From positions 6,991,001-7,055,000 of the forward strand of contig CM065804.1 of assembly GCA_033398695.1 (NCBI GenBank): 64,000 nucleotides of DNA, read 5' to 3'. The stretch is from Orobanche coerulescens (lineage: Eukaryota; Streptophyta; Magnoliopsida; Lamiales; Orobanchaceae). This document shows, in pieces, positions 1 through 10,402 of the stretch (within the stretch, counting starts at the first letter, position 1; every line of letters begins with the position of its first letter). Under the pieces are notes generated by a model. It had not been told where the DNA came from and searched no databases. It saw only the letters and a list, made by a program, of their open reading frames with translations. The position numbers were made by a program, and so were the translations under genes.

Positions 1-397
1 AATATAAGTGTATTGACTTGGACAAGAATGTCCTCAATTACCCCTTCGGGATACACAAGGCTACGATCCGCCAATTGTATAATTATCCTTGTTTCTCGAA
101 GAGGTCCTAGATTTAAGGAGGTGTATATAGAGCGTGGCATAACATTTATTGATACTCCTAAATCTAGCATGGCTCGTTCAAAACCCATATTTCCAATTTG
201 ACAAGGAATAGCAAACATACCTGGATCTTCCCGTTTTGGTGCAATTTATTTTGGAATACAGCGGACACATTTTCTCCCATAGCCACCTTCCCATTCCCCT
301 TTAATCTCCGTTTGTTGGTGCATAAGTCTTTAAGGAACTTTGCGTATTTCGGAATTTGTTGAATTGCGTCGAGTAAGGGAATGTTGATCTCAACCTT
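1..397 (-). pseudogene. Gag C-terminus and retroviral-type aspartic protease start (A1)
   Basis: Continuation of the A1 gag frame after an in-frame TGA near 398. It encodes the conserved Athila linker with NIPLLDAIQQIPKYAKFLKD and LCTNKRRLKGNGK, then after a one-base frameshift near 245 the protease region. The core LDLGVSINVMPRS corresponds to the LDLGASINVMP signature of Athila-group proteases (family knowledge), followed by LADRSLVYPEGVIEDILVQV. The window starts inside the protease, so reverse transcriptase and integrase, if present, lie to the left. The stop and the frameshift make this copy non-functional as written; the frameshift could be a sequencing error. Confidence 0.75.
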
Positions 398-2056
398 TCA
401 AAATACGTCGAGGATTTGCTTCTCTTTATTCACGATCGCTGCCTTTTTGACCCTAGATGGAAAAGGTAACTCGTTAGTCTCAAAAGGAGCAGTTTTGGAC
501 GAATTTACCTTGCTGTCCGGCAGTTCTGCACTGGGTGCTGATTCTGCACTGGGTGTCCCAGTGTTGATCTGTTCAGTGGATTTTTCCTCCTCGTTTTCAG
601 CTTCCTCCACCTCCTTAGGCTCCTTAAGCTGCTTCCCACTCCTTAGATTTACAGCACTCACGTTATTTGGGTTCGGTTCAGGTTGGGATGGCAATTTCCC
701 ACTATTTTGGTTTTCCAAGCGGCTCACCGTGGTGGCTAGTTGACTCACTTGATTTTCGAGAATTCTGATACTCGATTTAGTGTCATGCTGGAATTGATTC
801 ATGCCATGTTGGATCTGGTTCATGCCTTGTTGGAACTGATTCATCGTGTTTTCCATGAGTGTCTTCATCATATCCTCCAAAGATTGTGTCGAATTTTCGG
901 TGGGCTGCTTGTAGAATTGTCCCCTATTCTGTGGAGGCGCCTCTTGCTGGTTTTTCCATCGAAAGTTATGGTGATCTCTCCATCCTGGGTTGTATGTGTT
1001 CGAGTATGGATCGTTCTTCCTCCCATAAGAATTTTCAGTTCCAATTGCATTGGCGTGCGCCTCGATTTCATCAAACAAAATCCGACAATTCTCCGTTGTA
1101 TGCTCCGTGGTTTTGCAAAGACGACAGGGTACGACTGGCGTGCTATTACCTGCAGCAAGTTTTATAACAAAAGTAGTTAGCTCATTCAATTTTTCCTCAA
1201 GGGACGAGTCATGGATCTCCGTCACCATCCTGATCAGTGCATCGCGACATCCAAATTGTTGTGAATTGGCCGCCATGTTGGATATGAGAGCCCTTGCGGC
1301 CGTGGGAGTTTTGTTAACTAGGGCTCCTCCACTTGCTGCATCTATCGTGTTCCGCTCCATCGGGTTAAGTCATTCGTAAAAATATTGAATAAGGAGCTGC
1401 TCGCTAATTTGATGTTGCGGGCATCGAGATACCAATTGTTTGAATCGTTCCCAATATTCATGCAACGTTTCTCCGGTCATTTGCCTTGCACCACATATTT
1501 CTTTCCTTAGGTTGGCCGCTCGAGAGGCTGGAAAATATTTTTGTAGAAATAAGCTCTCCATCTCGTTCCACGTTGTGATAGTGGCCGATGGTAAATAAAA
1601 TAACCAATCCTTAGCCGAATCTTTTAATGAGAATGGGAAGGTTCTAAGCTTGATTTGTTCTTCGGTGACACCGTTCGGCTTCATGCTTGAACAAACGACA
1701 TGAAATTCCTTGAGATGTTTGTGCGGATCCTCTCCTGATAGACCATGAAATGCAGGTAGCAAGTGAATCAACCCCGACTTCAATTCAAAGGTGTTGTTGT
1801 TGTCAATAGCCGGGATCGTGATGCACAGTGGTTGTTGAGGTAGCTCCGGGTTTGCTAATTGCTTCAGCATCTTTTCAGCGTTATTTGCCATGACTCCAAT
1901 TTCGTCCTCCGACTCACTCGGTGATGTTTCGAGGGAAAATGGTAAGTGCCCGAATGTTTCTTTGGCTTCTTTTGCTTTCCGCCTGAAAACACGATCTCGC
2001 TTGGTGATTTCTGGAAAATATTGCAAATTCTTATCTCCACGTGACCTTGTATTCAT
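398..2056 (-). pseudogene. Ty3/Athila Gag polyprotein, one nonsense codon
   Basis: Single reading frame from ATG at 2056 to 398, broken only by a TGA at about 1368-1370, in the position of a glycine codon in the A2 copy (FYE-G-LNP). The retrotransposon-gag domain spans roughly residues 80-230, with the SLKDSAKDWLFYLP and LFLQKYFPASRA blocks. It is followed by a zinc knuckle CRLCKTTEHTTENC (C-x2-C-x4-H-x4-C) and a Gln/Met-rich coiled stretch. Gag would form the virus-like particle in the cytoplasm. A2 carries the same protein with the glycine codon intact, so this is a decayed sibling. The C-terminus contains copies of the CACTGGGTG motif within coding sequence (528-568). Confidence 0.9.
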
Positions 2057-2117
2057 GTAAAGCTAAAACAAACAGATTAGTGCACAACTGATAATTATAA
2101 TAAATTTCCAGAACTGA

Positions 2118-2134
2118 CACTGGGTCACCCAGTG
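2118..2134. repeat. 17-bp dyad CACTGGGTCACCCAGTG in A1 leader
   Basis: Near-perfect inverted repeat (7-bp arms, 3-bp centre) between PBS and gag ATG. The same motif sits at the equivalent place in A2 (36110-36126), and related copies lie in both LTRs and in the gag 3' end. It is the family-A counterpart of the palindromes in the other LTR families here. Confidence 0.75.
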
Positions 2135-2188
2135 TCGAAATTGCAGAAAGTTTTTATCCCAAAATAAGTAAAATTAATTTAACATCGT

Positions 2189-2206
2189 TCCCCGGCAACG
2201 GCGCCA
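2189..2206 (-). other. Primer binding site, tRNA-Asp (A1)
   Basis: Minus strand reads TGGCGCCGTTGCCGGGGA, complementary to the 3' end of plant tRNA-Asp(GUC) with CCA. It lies 7 bp inside the LTR end. tRNA-Asp priming is typical of Athila-group elements. Confidence 0.9.
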
Positions 2207-2212
2207 AAATTT

Positions 2213-3733
2213 TGACCACGCTGTCGTGACGCGCCAAAATTAGTTATTTTTATTTTCCTCGGCTTACTTCTACTAACTAGTAGTATCGGCAAGTAAGGGT
2301 CGATCCCACGAAGAACGGTAAATCAATTATACTAATTAAGGATTAAGTACTTTGCAATAAAAAATAACGAAGGGGGGGATTTTGTTTCTGATCTTAACTA
2401 AAATAATTTGCATAAAATAAAATAAAATAAACAAAGGAAATAAAAATCGAAAATACCAATTAAAGGAATAATCTAGTCCTTAGTTCCGTTATTCACCGTT
2501 TCGAATTAATTCAAGTTTCAATGCAGCGCTTATCTCTTCTCTAATCTCATGAACTCCTATTCCGAAGCCAACAACAAGCTCTGTTGACCCCAATTATTTC
2601 TTAAGTTTATTCAATTAAAACAAGCTCTTTAATCGAACCTATCTATACAGTGGATTCAAAACAAGCTCTTCAAATCTCGCTCGCTAGATGCATTAAAAAC
2701 CAAAATAATGGAATAGGCAAGATATTAAGTTCATAAGCTCGACTTAAGGGATCTCGATTTTTTGTTACTCAATTGGGAAAAATCAATTGTTTGCTACTTG
2801 TGAAATTAAAATTGCAACAATTACGGATTACAACTCAATTTCTAGCATAAGATATAAAACTCCTAATCTAGTTGGCCAAACCAAATCAATAAATTAAATG
2901 GCATAGTCGTGAATTCAATAACACAAAAGTAATTCAAGAGAATTCGAGTTGAGAATACGCTACGGGATTAAAACATGAATAATTCAAATACAGTTTCAAA
3001 CTTCACTAAGAACTAGAATAGAAAATTAGTCGGACATGTTGGCTTTCGAAAACAGCAATTTAATGATAGACATGAAAATAAAGAAATTCAAATGGTGCAG
3101 TCTTCTTCTTCCACGTCGGAATCGGCTCGGTTGCTCCGGTGAGAAAACGGTTCGGTCGCTCCCTTTCTCCTTCTGCTCCAGCCGTTCTCCTTCTGCTCCA
3201 GCCGTGAATTGATGTTCCAAAAAACTCCATTTAATTCCATCCCTCCTCTCCTTTTCTAATTATTCCTTATCTCTAAGTTTCCTTCTTTAATTGAGACTCC
3301 TTCCTTCTTGAGTTTTAATTTCATTGGAGTCTTTCTTCCCAAATCTATTCCAATTCCCTTTTCTAGCATATGGACCAATTTATTGCCTTTTGGAACTGAT
3401 TGGGCGATTTTTGAGTCATTTCTTGGGCCCCAAGTAAGATTATTCTCGCAACAGGACTGCCACTGGGTCAGCGAACTGACACTGGTCCACCCAGTGTCGC
3501 GCGGCATTATCTTTATTTAAGCCCAAATCACTTTGGCTTGGTCCGTTTGATGATCCAAATTACTCCTTAAGCTTAAAAACTCCACCAAACACCTAAATTA
3601 GACAACAAATTGCCAAGTGAAGTAAATTGCATCCAAAATATAAATATATGGAAATTAACCAAGTGTGCCAACATAAAATCCATTAAAACCTTATAATTAA
3701 CAATGATTTTAGCACACTATTTTCGTTCTATCA
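2213..3733 (-). repeat. LTR of A1 (5' LTR, 1521 bp)
   Basis: On the minus strand it begins TGATAGAACG and ends GCGTGGTCA, aligning end to end with the A2 LTRs (34499-36032 and 40004-41543). It contains a CACTGGG-type palindrome cluster at about 3454-3500. The TATAAAAG box seen in A2 is not conserved here, which fits an older copy. Confidence 0.88.
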
Positions 3734-4896
3734 GGATTGTATGCTTGCCTTTGGAAATTCTGAGCATACGCCACTTGTTCTGGTGGTGGTGGTGACTGCT
3801 CATGTTGCACTAAGGGACAGATATTGCTGTTGTGAGTTGCTCCACAAATTTCACATGAAAAAGCTGAAACTTGTGGAGTTTGCACCGTCTTCACAGATTG
3901 AGGAGTTGAAAAAGACATTTCCTCGACTTTCTTTGATAGAGCTTCAATTTTTACCAACATAAGTGAATAAGAATCCACTTCAAAAACACCATTTGGTTTC
4001 TTTTTGATATTTCTGTCTGGCCATCTTGCACTTTGTTCACTTATGACCTCAAAAAGATTATAAGCCTCTTTCATAGTTTTGTTGCCAAGTGAGCCATTTG
4101 ATGATGAATCGATATTGGCTCGGCATGTAGGTAAAATTCCAGAATAGAAGTAATTGACTTGTGCTCCCAAATTGAAACCATGGTTAGGACATTTTCGTAG
4201 CATATCTTTGTATCTCTCCCATGTTTCGTGGAATGATTCTGAATCTTGTTGACGAAATGTAGAGATTTCGTATTTGAGTTTCGCTACTTTTATTGGTGGA
4301 AAGTATTTAGTGGTGAATTTTTGGACAAATTCGGGCCAATTTGTTATGCTTCGTGGTGGCAAAGTATCTAACCACTCTCTTGCTCTGTCCTTCAAAGTGT
4401 GCACGAAAAGTCTCATTTTGATCGCCTCGTCATTTACATTTGGATATTTAAAATTTCCACAAATCTCCACAAAATGGTTAATATGGAGATATGGATTCTC
4501 GTCGGTTCTTCCATAGAATGAGTTGTTGTTGGAGAAGAGATTGATGACATCGGGGCGAATTTAAAAATTGTCCACTCCAAATGGTGGATAGATTACACTT
4601 GATTGAACGCTCAAAGATGGGGGGTTCATGAATTCCCCAAAGAGCATGTTGTCTTCATCTATTTCCGGCACAATAGGATATTGTTGATGTTGAATGTTTT
4701 GAACATTAGGTATTCCCCCCACCGGAGGAATTTTTTCGTTATCATTTCCTTTGGGGAGACGTGGATTTAGTTCATCCGCCATTGATGGTGAAGAAATAAT
4801 GTTTTTCTTTTGTTCTCTTCGCCTTCTTCTGAATGTGGCTTCGATCTCGGGATCTAGTGAAACTAAATCGCGATTGTACGTCCTTCGCATAGACAA
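3734..4896 (-). pseudogene. Ty3-type Gag, N-terminal and capsid part (B1)
   Basis: One frame from 4896 to the A1 insertion point, interrupted by a TAA at 4563-4561 (VDNF-stop-IRPDVINLF). The N-terminus is basic (TFRRRRREQKK). Capsid-type gag blocks follow, including LKDRAREWLDTLP, FTTKYFPPIKVAKLKYEI and ESFHETWERYKDMLRKCPNHG. Near the truncation a C-x2-C-x4-H type knuckle remnant (CEICGATHNSNICP) is visible. The protein ends at QRQAYNP where the A1 LTR begins. Distinct from the A-family gag although both elements use tRNA-Asp. Confidence 0.88.
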
Positions 4897-4972
4897 GAGA
4901 ATCTACAACAAAGAAAAAAATTGTATTTATAACAATAGTTAATAATGTAATTTTTCAAATATAACTTATACA

Positions 4973-4990
4973 TCCCCGGCAACGGCGCCA
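4973..4990 (-). other. Primer binding site, tRNA-Asp (B1)
   Basis: Minus strand TGGCGCCGTTGCCGGGGA, 6 bp inside the LTR end at 4997; identical to the PBS of A1, A2 and B2. Confidence 0.9.
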
Positions 4991-4996
4991 AAAACT

Positions 4997-6580
4997 TGAC
5001 ACGTTCTTAGTGTAACTATCGCAAGTGCACGATATCGTATCAAGTAGTAAAGTGGACTTTTTGAGTCCGGTTTATCGATCCCACGCGGAAGTTTGGTTAT
5101 AATTTGAATTATACACTATTAGTCTATTTTTATAGATACTAAGATGAGTGAAACACACAATTAAAAAGTTTGGTTTAATAATTGCAAAGAAAATGCAATA
5201 ATAGTTCTAATATTTTAAGGAAATAAAAAGAATTCAATAATAATAGATTGATTAATGATAAAATAAAATAGTTGGGATTACAAACTTAGTTCGTCATTAG
5301 TTATAGAAGATGTATAGGAGATCATAAGATGAATTTACTTATTATGTTGTGTAGATTCGATTTTCCTTAAAAAGACGGTCTCTCTTTGGAACTGTAAAAC
5401 GCCCCTTACATATTGAATCAATCCACTATATTTCTATGTTGATTGGCTTCAATACATAGCATTATGATTTATGAAAATAACTCAAAGAATCATCTAAGGT
5501 CTAGAGGTATATTTCTATCCCCTAGAACAACTTAGAGTGAAGATCATTTGATCTAATCAAACATATTTTCTTTCGAAACATATGAAGACCATAAATATCG
5601 TCATTTATTGGCCAAATAAATAAAGATTGTTAAAACAATGAAAATCACACACAATAATAAGTAATTCACAATAGATCTTTATACAAACTTAAATAACATG
5701 ACTAACCTTGTTTATAATCCCAACTAAAGGTAACTTAGCCCATGAAGGGTTTAATATACATAATACAAGCTTTGGTGGTCATTATTAGTTGAATCAAGAG
5801 AAAGAATTGATCCTAACTCCCTTAGTAGATAAAGGAGATAGAAGCAATAAACTCTCTGTGCAACATATGCTATACCACACTTACAAAAATCACTCAAGAA
5901 CACAAGTGCGTTCTTCACACAAAAAGAAAAGTTTACAAAAAATGGAAAATTATAAGATGAATGACGAATGATGAAGGATCTAAGGGGTCTATTTATGCAC
6001 CTAAAGTCATCTAATAGCTCCAAAACTCCAGCCTTATTATAATAGATCGGATCAATGCCAGCCATCCCCTTAATAATACACAAAAGTATAAAAAATTATA
6101 CAAATCATAACAATCTGTCAAGAGTTACGGCCGTAACATTAAGGAGTTACGGCCGTAACATGGATGACTTACGGCCGTAACATTCTGTAGTTACGGCCGT
6201 AACTTGGATTCGTAAATTTGCTCATTGGATGCAATGATAGTTACGTTTTCAGCCCAGAATTTCTCAGACTTTGCGTTTTTGTCCCAAATCTTCTTCGGAT
6301 GATAACTTTTGATATATAACTCTGATTTTGAATGTGGAAAGACTGCTGAATTCGTCTTGGAAAGCCCTACAACATGAATATATCAAAATTCAACAAAGAG
6401 AATATTTAATAAATATGTTATTTCTTGAGTAAATCAGTTATTTAATCCGATCATCATCCGATAAAAATAAAATTATTAAAAACTAATTAATTAAAAGCAA
6501 AAAACGAGTAGACTAGCTCAATTATGGGTGAATTTTATCGATACAAACCATGGATAAGTGTACAAAACTGACACTTATCA
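4997..6580 (-). repeat. LTR of B1 (1584 bp)
   Basis: On the minus strand it begins TGATAAGTGTCAG and ends GAACGTGTCA; it is homologous along its length to 49637-51211. U3 holds the GTTACGGCCGTAAC array (6124-6203). A TATA-like CATAAATA lies near 5990 where B2 has TATAAATA. Confidence 0.88.
6124..6203. repeat. Array of 14-bp palindrome GTTACGGCCGTAAC, 22-bp pitch
   Basis: Four copies start at 6124, 6146, 6168 (one mismatch) and 6190, exactly 22 bp apart, with 8-nt spacers of differing sequence. The motif is a perfect self-complement. It lies in the U3 part of the B1 LTR, upstream of the TATA-like box in element orientation. B2 keeps the array at 50006-50084. Confidence 0.9.
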
Positions 6581-7047
6581 GTATCATGGATAAATGAATA
6601 CTTTGAAAATTATAAAGACCATCCTTGCCTTGATTTCGTGTTACATTCTGCCCCAAGTTCTCAGTAGATCTAGCGGAATTTACTACTGCCATGACAAAAT
6701 ATTTTACAGTTACGCCCGCAACTCTTTTAAATGTTGGAAATGTCCCCAACTGTTTATCTGGTTAATCATAATATTTACAAAATGAAGAGATGTAAATGTA
6801 AGATGTGAGACAAAAAGTTGGGATAATCTTTACTACTTATAAAAGTTAAAGATCTGATGACGACAAAAGTCCCTGTTAGCCCCACCAAATACGGAAAAAC
6901 TACAACATGTAAGACGGATATAATGTCGAGGGTGGTTTTTGTACTTTCCAAAGTCGGCTTTTCCCTCTAATTCGATCAAGCATAGGGTGCTTTTGCAATC
7001 GTCTCTTTAGTTAGAATGTACTATTTTATTATGGAAACACGACAGAC
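6581..7047. other. No gene recognised
   Basis: AT-rich sequence between the B1 LTR and the truncated beta-galactosidase fragment. No convincing coding segment or RNA gene. It may hold the left end of whatever captured the neighbouring exons. Confidence 0.5.
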
Positions 7048-8312
7048 CGGAAGACCGAAAGATACGCTCAAGAGAGAAATTTTGTTGACTCCAACTCTTA
7101 GATTCACAGCTTGATTAAAAGCCAGTTTGGGGTGATCAGGGCCTCCATAGGCAGTTCCTGCAAGAAATTGTGTATGTTTATGATTATTCCCCTTGGAACC
7201 CAACATGAAAACCATGCACGTAAAAGAATAGAAATATGTCTCTTCGACTGGGATAAAATTATATTTCGGAAATGAACTCTTCAATAAATATATAAGTATT
7301 ATCTTTTGATAAGAAAAGTATCAAGTAAGGCCGAGTGTTTTCTACTGCCCATCAAGCTAGATAAGTATATTTTAGGTATAATTACCAATTTGATCCTTGA
7401 GGTTTAACATAATTAAATAAGAAACTCGACTATACTTCGGAAGTCACAAATACACCCTTGACATGTCTTACTATTTTACAAACTGTCATATACAATGCTC
7501 AAGGGGGTATCTGTAATACCCGAACAAGGCTACAACCAACTATAGGCGGGACAAACGAACGTCCAGAGCCTCACTTTATGCGAGGCCTCAAAAATGTTTT
7601 TTTTCTTCTTTTTGTTCTTTCTCTTTGGCAAGTTTGTAGAAATAGTGGATTATACGAGTTCGATTAATACATTTACATATAAAATTCCGAGATGAGTCAT
7701 TTTTTAGTAGTCTGTAGTTTGGTTAACGTTGTTTTGTTATGTTTATTTAATTTTATATTATTATGAGAGTTTGCTTCTTTTAGGCCTCAAATTCTTTTTT
7801 TCCGCCTATAGCCTCTTGCATCACAACTACGGCCCTGAACATGTAAATTTAGAAGATAATTGTTCTTTTTTTTAATAAGATAAACCTTAGGGTAATAGCC
7901 AACCTGATAATTGCCCATTGATGAATACATGCAAGCCATCACCCGTCGATTCGACCATGAGAACAGGCCACTTCCCGACTTTTAAAAGCCCTTCCTTAAA
8001 ACCGATCTTCAAACTACAAATAACCGAAATATAACTTTGTTTAGATAATGTGGGAATGTCGAAGGTGAATAATATCAGTATATATAAGGTAATACACTTA
8101 CTCCGTCGTGTACCACAGATAATCAGTGTTGTCCCGGGTCGTATTGAGCTGGTCAAGCAATTCAACCTTTGTAAACGAGTGGTGGTCGTACGGGGACGAT
8201 GCCTCTTCGGTGTACGACTTCCATTTCATTAGACCCGTAACAGGGTTCGTCGTCATTTTAACACTTGGAGCACTAATCTTCACACCACATGTATATTCAG
8301 AGCAATATTAGT
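7048..8312 (-). pseudogene. Beta-galactosidase (GH35) fragment, three exons with introns
   Basis: Three minus-strand segments match the middle of plant secreted beta-galactosidases (BGAL). Exon 1 (about 8312-8102) includes SYTEEASSPYD and QLNTTRDNTDYLWYTT and ends at a GTAAGT donor. Exon 2 (8013-7904) carries KVGKWPVLMVESTGDG then HVFINGQLSG, with a TTTGTAG acceptor and GTTGGC donor. Exon 3 (7157-about 7048) follows a CTTGCAG acceptor with [19 protein letters not shown] then [16 protein letters not shown]. Homology then stops abruptly. The catalytic N-terminal domain and the C-terminus are missing, so it cannot be an active enzyme. Intron 2 is about 750 bp and AT-rich. Retained introns indicate DNA-level capture or truncation, not retrocopying. 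The upstream synaptotagmin exon is in the same orientation. Confidence 0.8.
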
Positions 8313-8322
8313 AACATTTTCT

Positions 8323-8555
8323 AGAGCTGTCGAACGGGCCGGACCATGCCGGAGAGAAAACTCGGGCTTGGCCTGAAATTCCTTCGAAGGGTTCATTTTG
8401 TAGCCAGGCCAATGTTTGAAGAAAAAGAGTTAAAAAGGCGACAGGGCCGCCGAATCAAATGGGCCGGTCCGAAATGCCCGGTTCCTTCTGGGCCTAAAGA
8501 GTTGTAGCCTGATCCATTTCTATCACCGGGCCGGTCGGTCAGACGGGTTTCTGAC
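8323..8555. mobile_element. hAT-like GC-rich remnant
   Basis: A segment rich in GGGCCGG/CCGGGCC lies between two gene fragments. It starts TAGAGCTGTCGAACGGGCC and ends near CCGGTCGGTCAGACGGG, in poor inverted-repeat relation. It resembles the hAT-type element at 23250-23909 in composition. No clear target duplication was found. Confidence 0.35.
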
Positions 8556-8641
8556 TTTAACATTTTCCATGGCTACAGGTGTTTGTGAATGAATAACTAG
8601 ATAGACATTCTTAGATAGTGTTTGCAAAAGCTTAAAGATAC

Positions 8642-8760
8642 CTGGACAGTAGCTTTCAAGCCAAATGCCTTGGCAGCAACAAGGATGTTAGGATTGGCAG
8701 CCCACTTTAAGCCTAGTTCCATTATCAATTCCTTTTCCTCAGTGTTGTATACTTTCATTC
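8642..8760 (-). pseudogene. Synaptotagmin (SMP domain) exon fragment
   Basis: One 119-bp minus-strand exon encodes MKVYNTEEKELIMELGLKWA followed by ANPNILVAAKAFGLKATVQ, the lipid-binding SMP-domain region of plant synaptotagmin-1-type proteins (ER-plasma membrane tethers). It is flanked by a CTACCAG acceptor and a CAG|GTATCT donor. No other synaptotagmin exon is visible in the window: it is an isolated exon about 330 bp upstream of, and in the same direction as, the beta-galactosidase fragment. Two unrelated gene pieces in one orientation suggest transduplication. Confidence 0.72.
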
Positions 8761-9298
8761 CTGGTAGATTATGCGTTCGCCGTTAAAACAAATAATGATA
8801 CAAGGAGAGGGAGAGAGATAAAAACAGAAATACATGCATTCTTCTTTCTTTAGAAATCAATAATTTCAAAAGGAAGATAAATTAACTGAAAAAACATAGG
8901 AGGGTTTTGGATCCAGGAGTTAGATGTATGTAAAAAGGACACTTCAGAATGTATATGAATACAGATGCATAAATGTATGTCATTTTTGTCAATAAGGAGA
9001 TTACTGTTGTACTTTCAAAACACTATAACGTTCCTGGATAATTACCTGTTCATTGACACCAAATAGTGAATTATAACAGCGAACTCAACTAGATAAAGTA
9101 AAAGAAAGATAATGTAAAAAATGCACAATCAATAATATCCATTTAAAGACAAAAAAAATACAAAGTGAAGGTAGAAAGACCTTCAAAAGTAGGCAGCAAA
9201 TAGCATTCTCTCACACACAGAATTCCACAGCTCCTCACCAAACGGATGTCTATCCTGTTGTTAAATAGGATCGGTATTTCTTGCATTTCGACAAAACT
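8761..9298. other. Non-coding flank; possible third exon
   Basis: Mostly AT-rich. On the minus strand about 9262-9185 a short open stretch (HPFGEELWNSVCERMLFAAY) lies between a CAACAG acceptor-like site and an AAG|GTCTTT donor-like site. I do not recognise it, and call it only a candidate exon. Confidence 0.3.
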
Positions 9299-9962
9299 TT
9301 CGGACTCAAAAACTCGATCTACACCGGTGAAAAGATTTGCCCAATAGCTACCAAGCTCTTGTCAAAAGATCACGACGATCCGACCGATAAATCTCCGGGA
9401 AATTGAAGAAATGTATTTCTCTCTTTTGTTTCTCTCTCTATCTCTCTCTTGTTCTTCTCTCAAAGTGTATGGATGAAGTGATGAAATACCGTCTGAAAAA
9501 TCTGCATAAAAATATACACTTTTGCAGGGCTGACCCGTGTGCCGCGGCCCGGCCCAAGTGTGTCGCGGCACACAGCACAAAAACTGCCAAGGTTGTCGAG
9601 CAGGGGCCGCGGCCCAGAGTACAGGCCACTTTGGCCTTGTGAAGCAAAATGCCGGGGCCGCGGCTCGGCAGGGATGTGCCGCGGCCCCAAGTGATTCGGC
9701 AGGGGTGCTCGGTAGGGGCTCGGCAGAGGCACTCGGCAGGGGCTCGGCAGGGCGCTCGGCGGGGTGATCGGCAGGGCGATCGACAGGAGCCGTTCAGCCA
9801 TATTAAAGGGTGCTCGGCAAGGCGATCGGCAATTTGCTTTCACCTGCTCGGCAAGGACTTCACCGCTCAACAGGCGATCGGCACCGCTCGGTAGGGCGAT
9901 CGGCACTGCTTCTACAGTGTGCAAGGTGAGAAAATGACTTTATTTTGGAAATTACTCCTACA
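9299..9962 (-). repeat. 3' LTR of F, truncated
   Basis: Matches 14419-15130 of the 5' LTR, including the GC-rich repeat block; the counterpart of 14006-14418 is absent. On the minus strand it starts TGTAGGAGTAATTTCC directly after the PPT. Confidence 0.88.
9640..9915. repeat. GC-rich tandem repeats in F 3' LTR U3
   Basis: Degenerate 12-bp units of the CTCGGCAGGGG / GATCGGCAGGG type, with GCCGCGGC palindromes just left of them. Same block as 14660-15085. It generates long Arg/Ala/Pro-rich spurious ORFs on both strands. Confidence 0.8.
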
Positions 9963-9975
9963 AATCTCCCCCTTT
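9963..9975 (-). other. Polypurine tract (F)
   Basis: Minus strand AAAGGGGGAGATT abuts the 3' LTR start TGTAGG at 9962; it is the expected plus-strand primer position. Confidence 0.8.
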
Positions 9976-10401
9976 CCGGAATATAGGAAGAGTTCGCCAT
10001 CTCGGCGATCGAACAACACACTTTCACCTTCTCTCTACTCAACGCCTTGGTTAACATATCGGAACCATTATCATCGATATGAACTTTATTAAGTTCAAAC
10101 AAACCATCCTCCAATGCATCTGGGATCCAATGGTACCTCACATCGATATGTTTAGTTCTCTTGTGAAAAGTCGCATTCTTAGCCAAATGAATCGCACTTT
10201 GACTATCACAAAGAACCACGTAATGTCGTTGTCGGAAGCCTAGCTCTCGTAAAAACATTTTCAACCATAAGAGATCTTTGCTCGCTTCCACCGCTGCAAT
10301 ATACTCGGCCTCCGTTGTAGACAAGGCAACACACTTTTGCAATCTTGATTGCCATGACACGGCTCCCCCTGCGAACGTCATCAAATAACCGGAAGTGGAT
10401 T
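9976..10401 (-). pseudogene. Copia RNase H domain (F)
   Basis: After the TGA at 10404-10402 the frame reads KSTSGYLMTFAGGAVSWQSR, then the RNase H signatures STTEAEYIAAVEASKDLLWL, LCDSQSAIHLAKN, and the terminal HIDVRYHWI...LTKAL block. RNase H removes the RNA strand during reverse transcription. It is the C-terminal part of the same polyprotein as the RT to its right. The stop replaces an Arg-type codon (DN-stop-KSTSGY). The reading frame runs on into the PPT and LTR with no meaning. Confidence 0.9.
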
Positions 10402-10402
10402 T

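Larger units (their letters stand above)
1..3733 (-). mobile_element. A1: Athila-type Ty3 LTR retrotransposon, partial
   Basis: Minus-strand element cut by the left window edge. It reads LTR (3733-2213), PBS for tRNA-Asp, gag, start of aspartic protease. It shares LTR, leader and gag sequence with the complete copy at 34499-41543 (A2), but unlike A2 it continues into protease, so it may represent the coding partner of that gag-only copy. It is inserted inside the gag of a second element (B1): B1 coding sequence stops exactly at the LTR edge, 3733/3734. The likely 5-bp target duplication to its right is GGATT at 3734-3738; the left copy lies outside the window. Confidence 0.85.
3734..6580 (-). 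mobile_element. B1: tRNA-Asp-primed Ty3 LTR retrotransposon, partial
   Basis: Minus-strand element: LTR 6580-4997, PBS 4990-4973, gag from 4896 down to 3734, where A1 interrupts it. The remainder lies beyond the left edge. The LTR is homologous to the plus-strand LTR at 49637-51211 (B2). The right-hand flank begins GTATC (6581-6585), the probable target duplication; its partner is outside the window. Confidence 0.85.

Noticed and set aside
5751..6083. 110-aa ORF in the B1 LTR
   Set aside because: Lies within the LTR across the TATA region; no counterpart frame is maintained in B2.
6581..9298. Definite Helitron call for the gene-fragment region
   Set aside because: I could not find a TC start or a hairpin-CTRR end; the chimera is reported without naming the vector.
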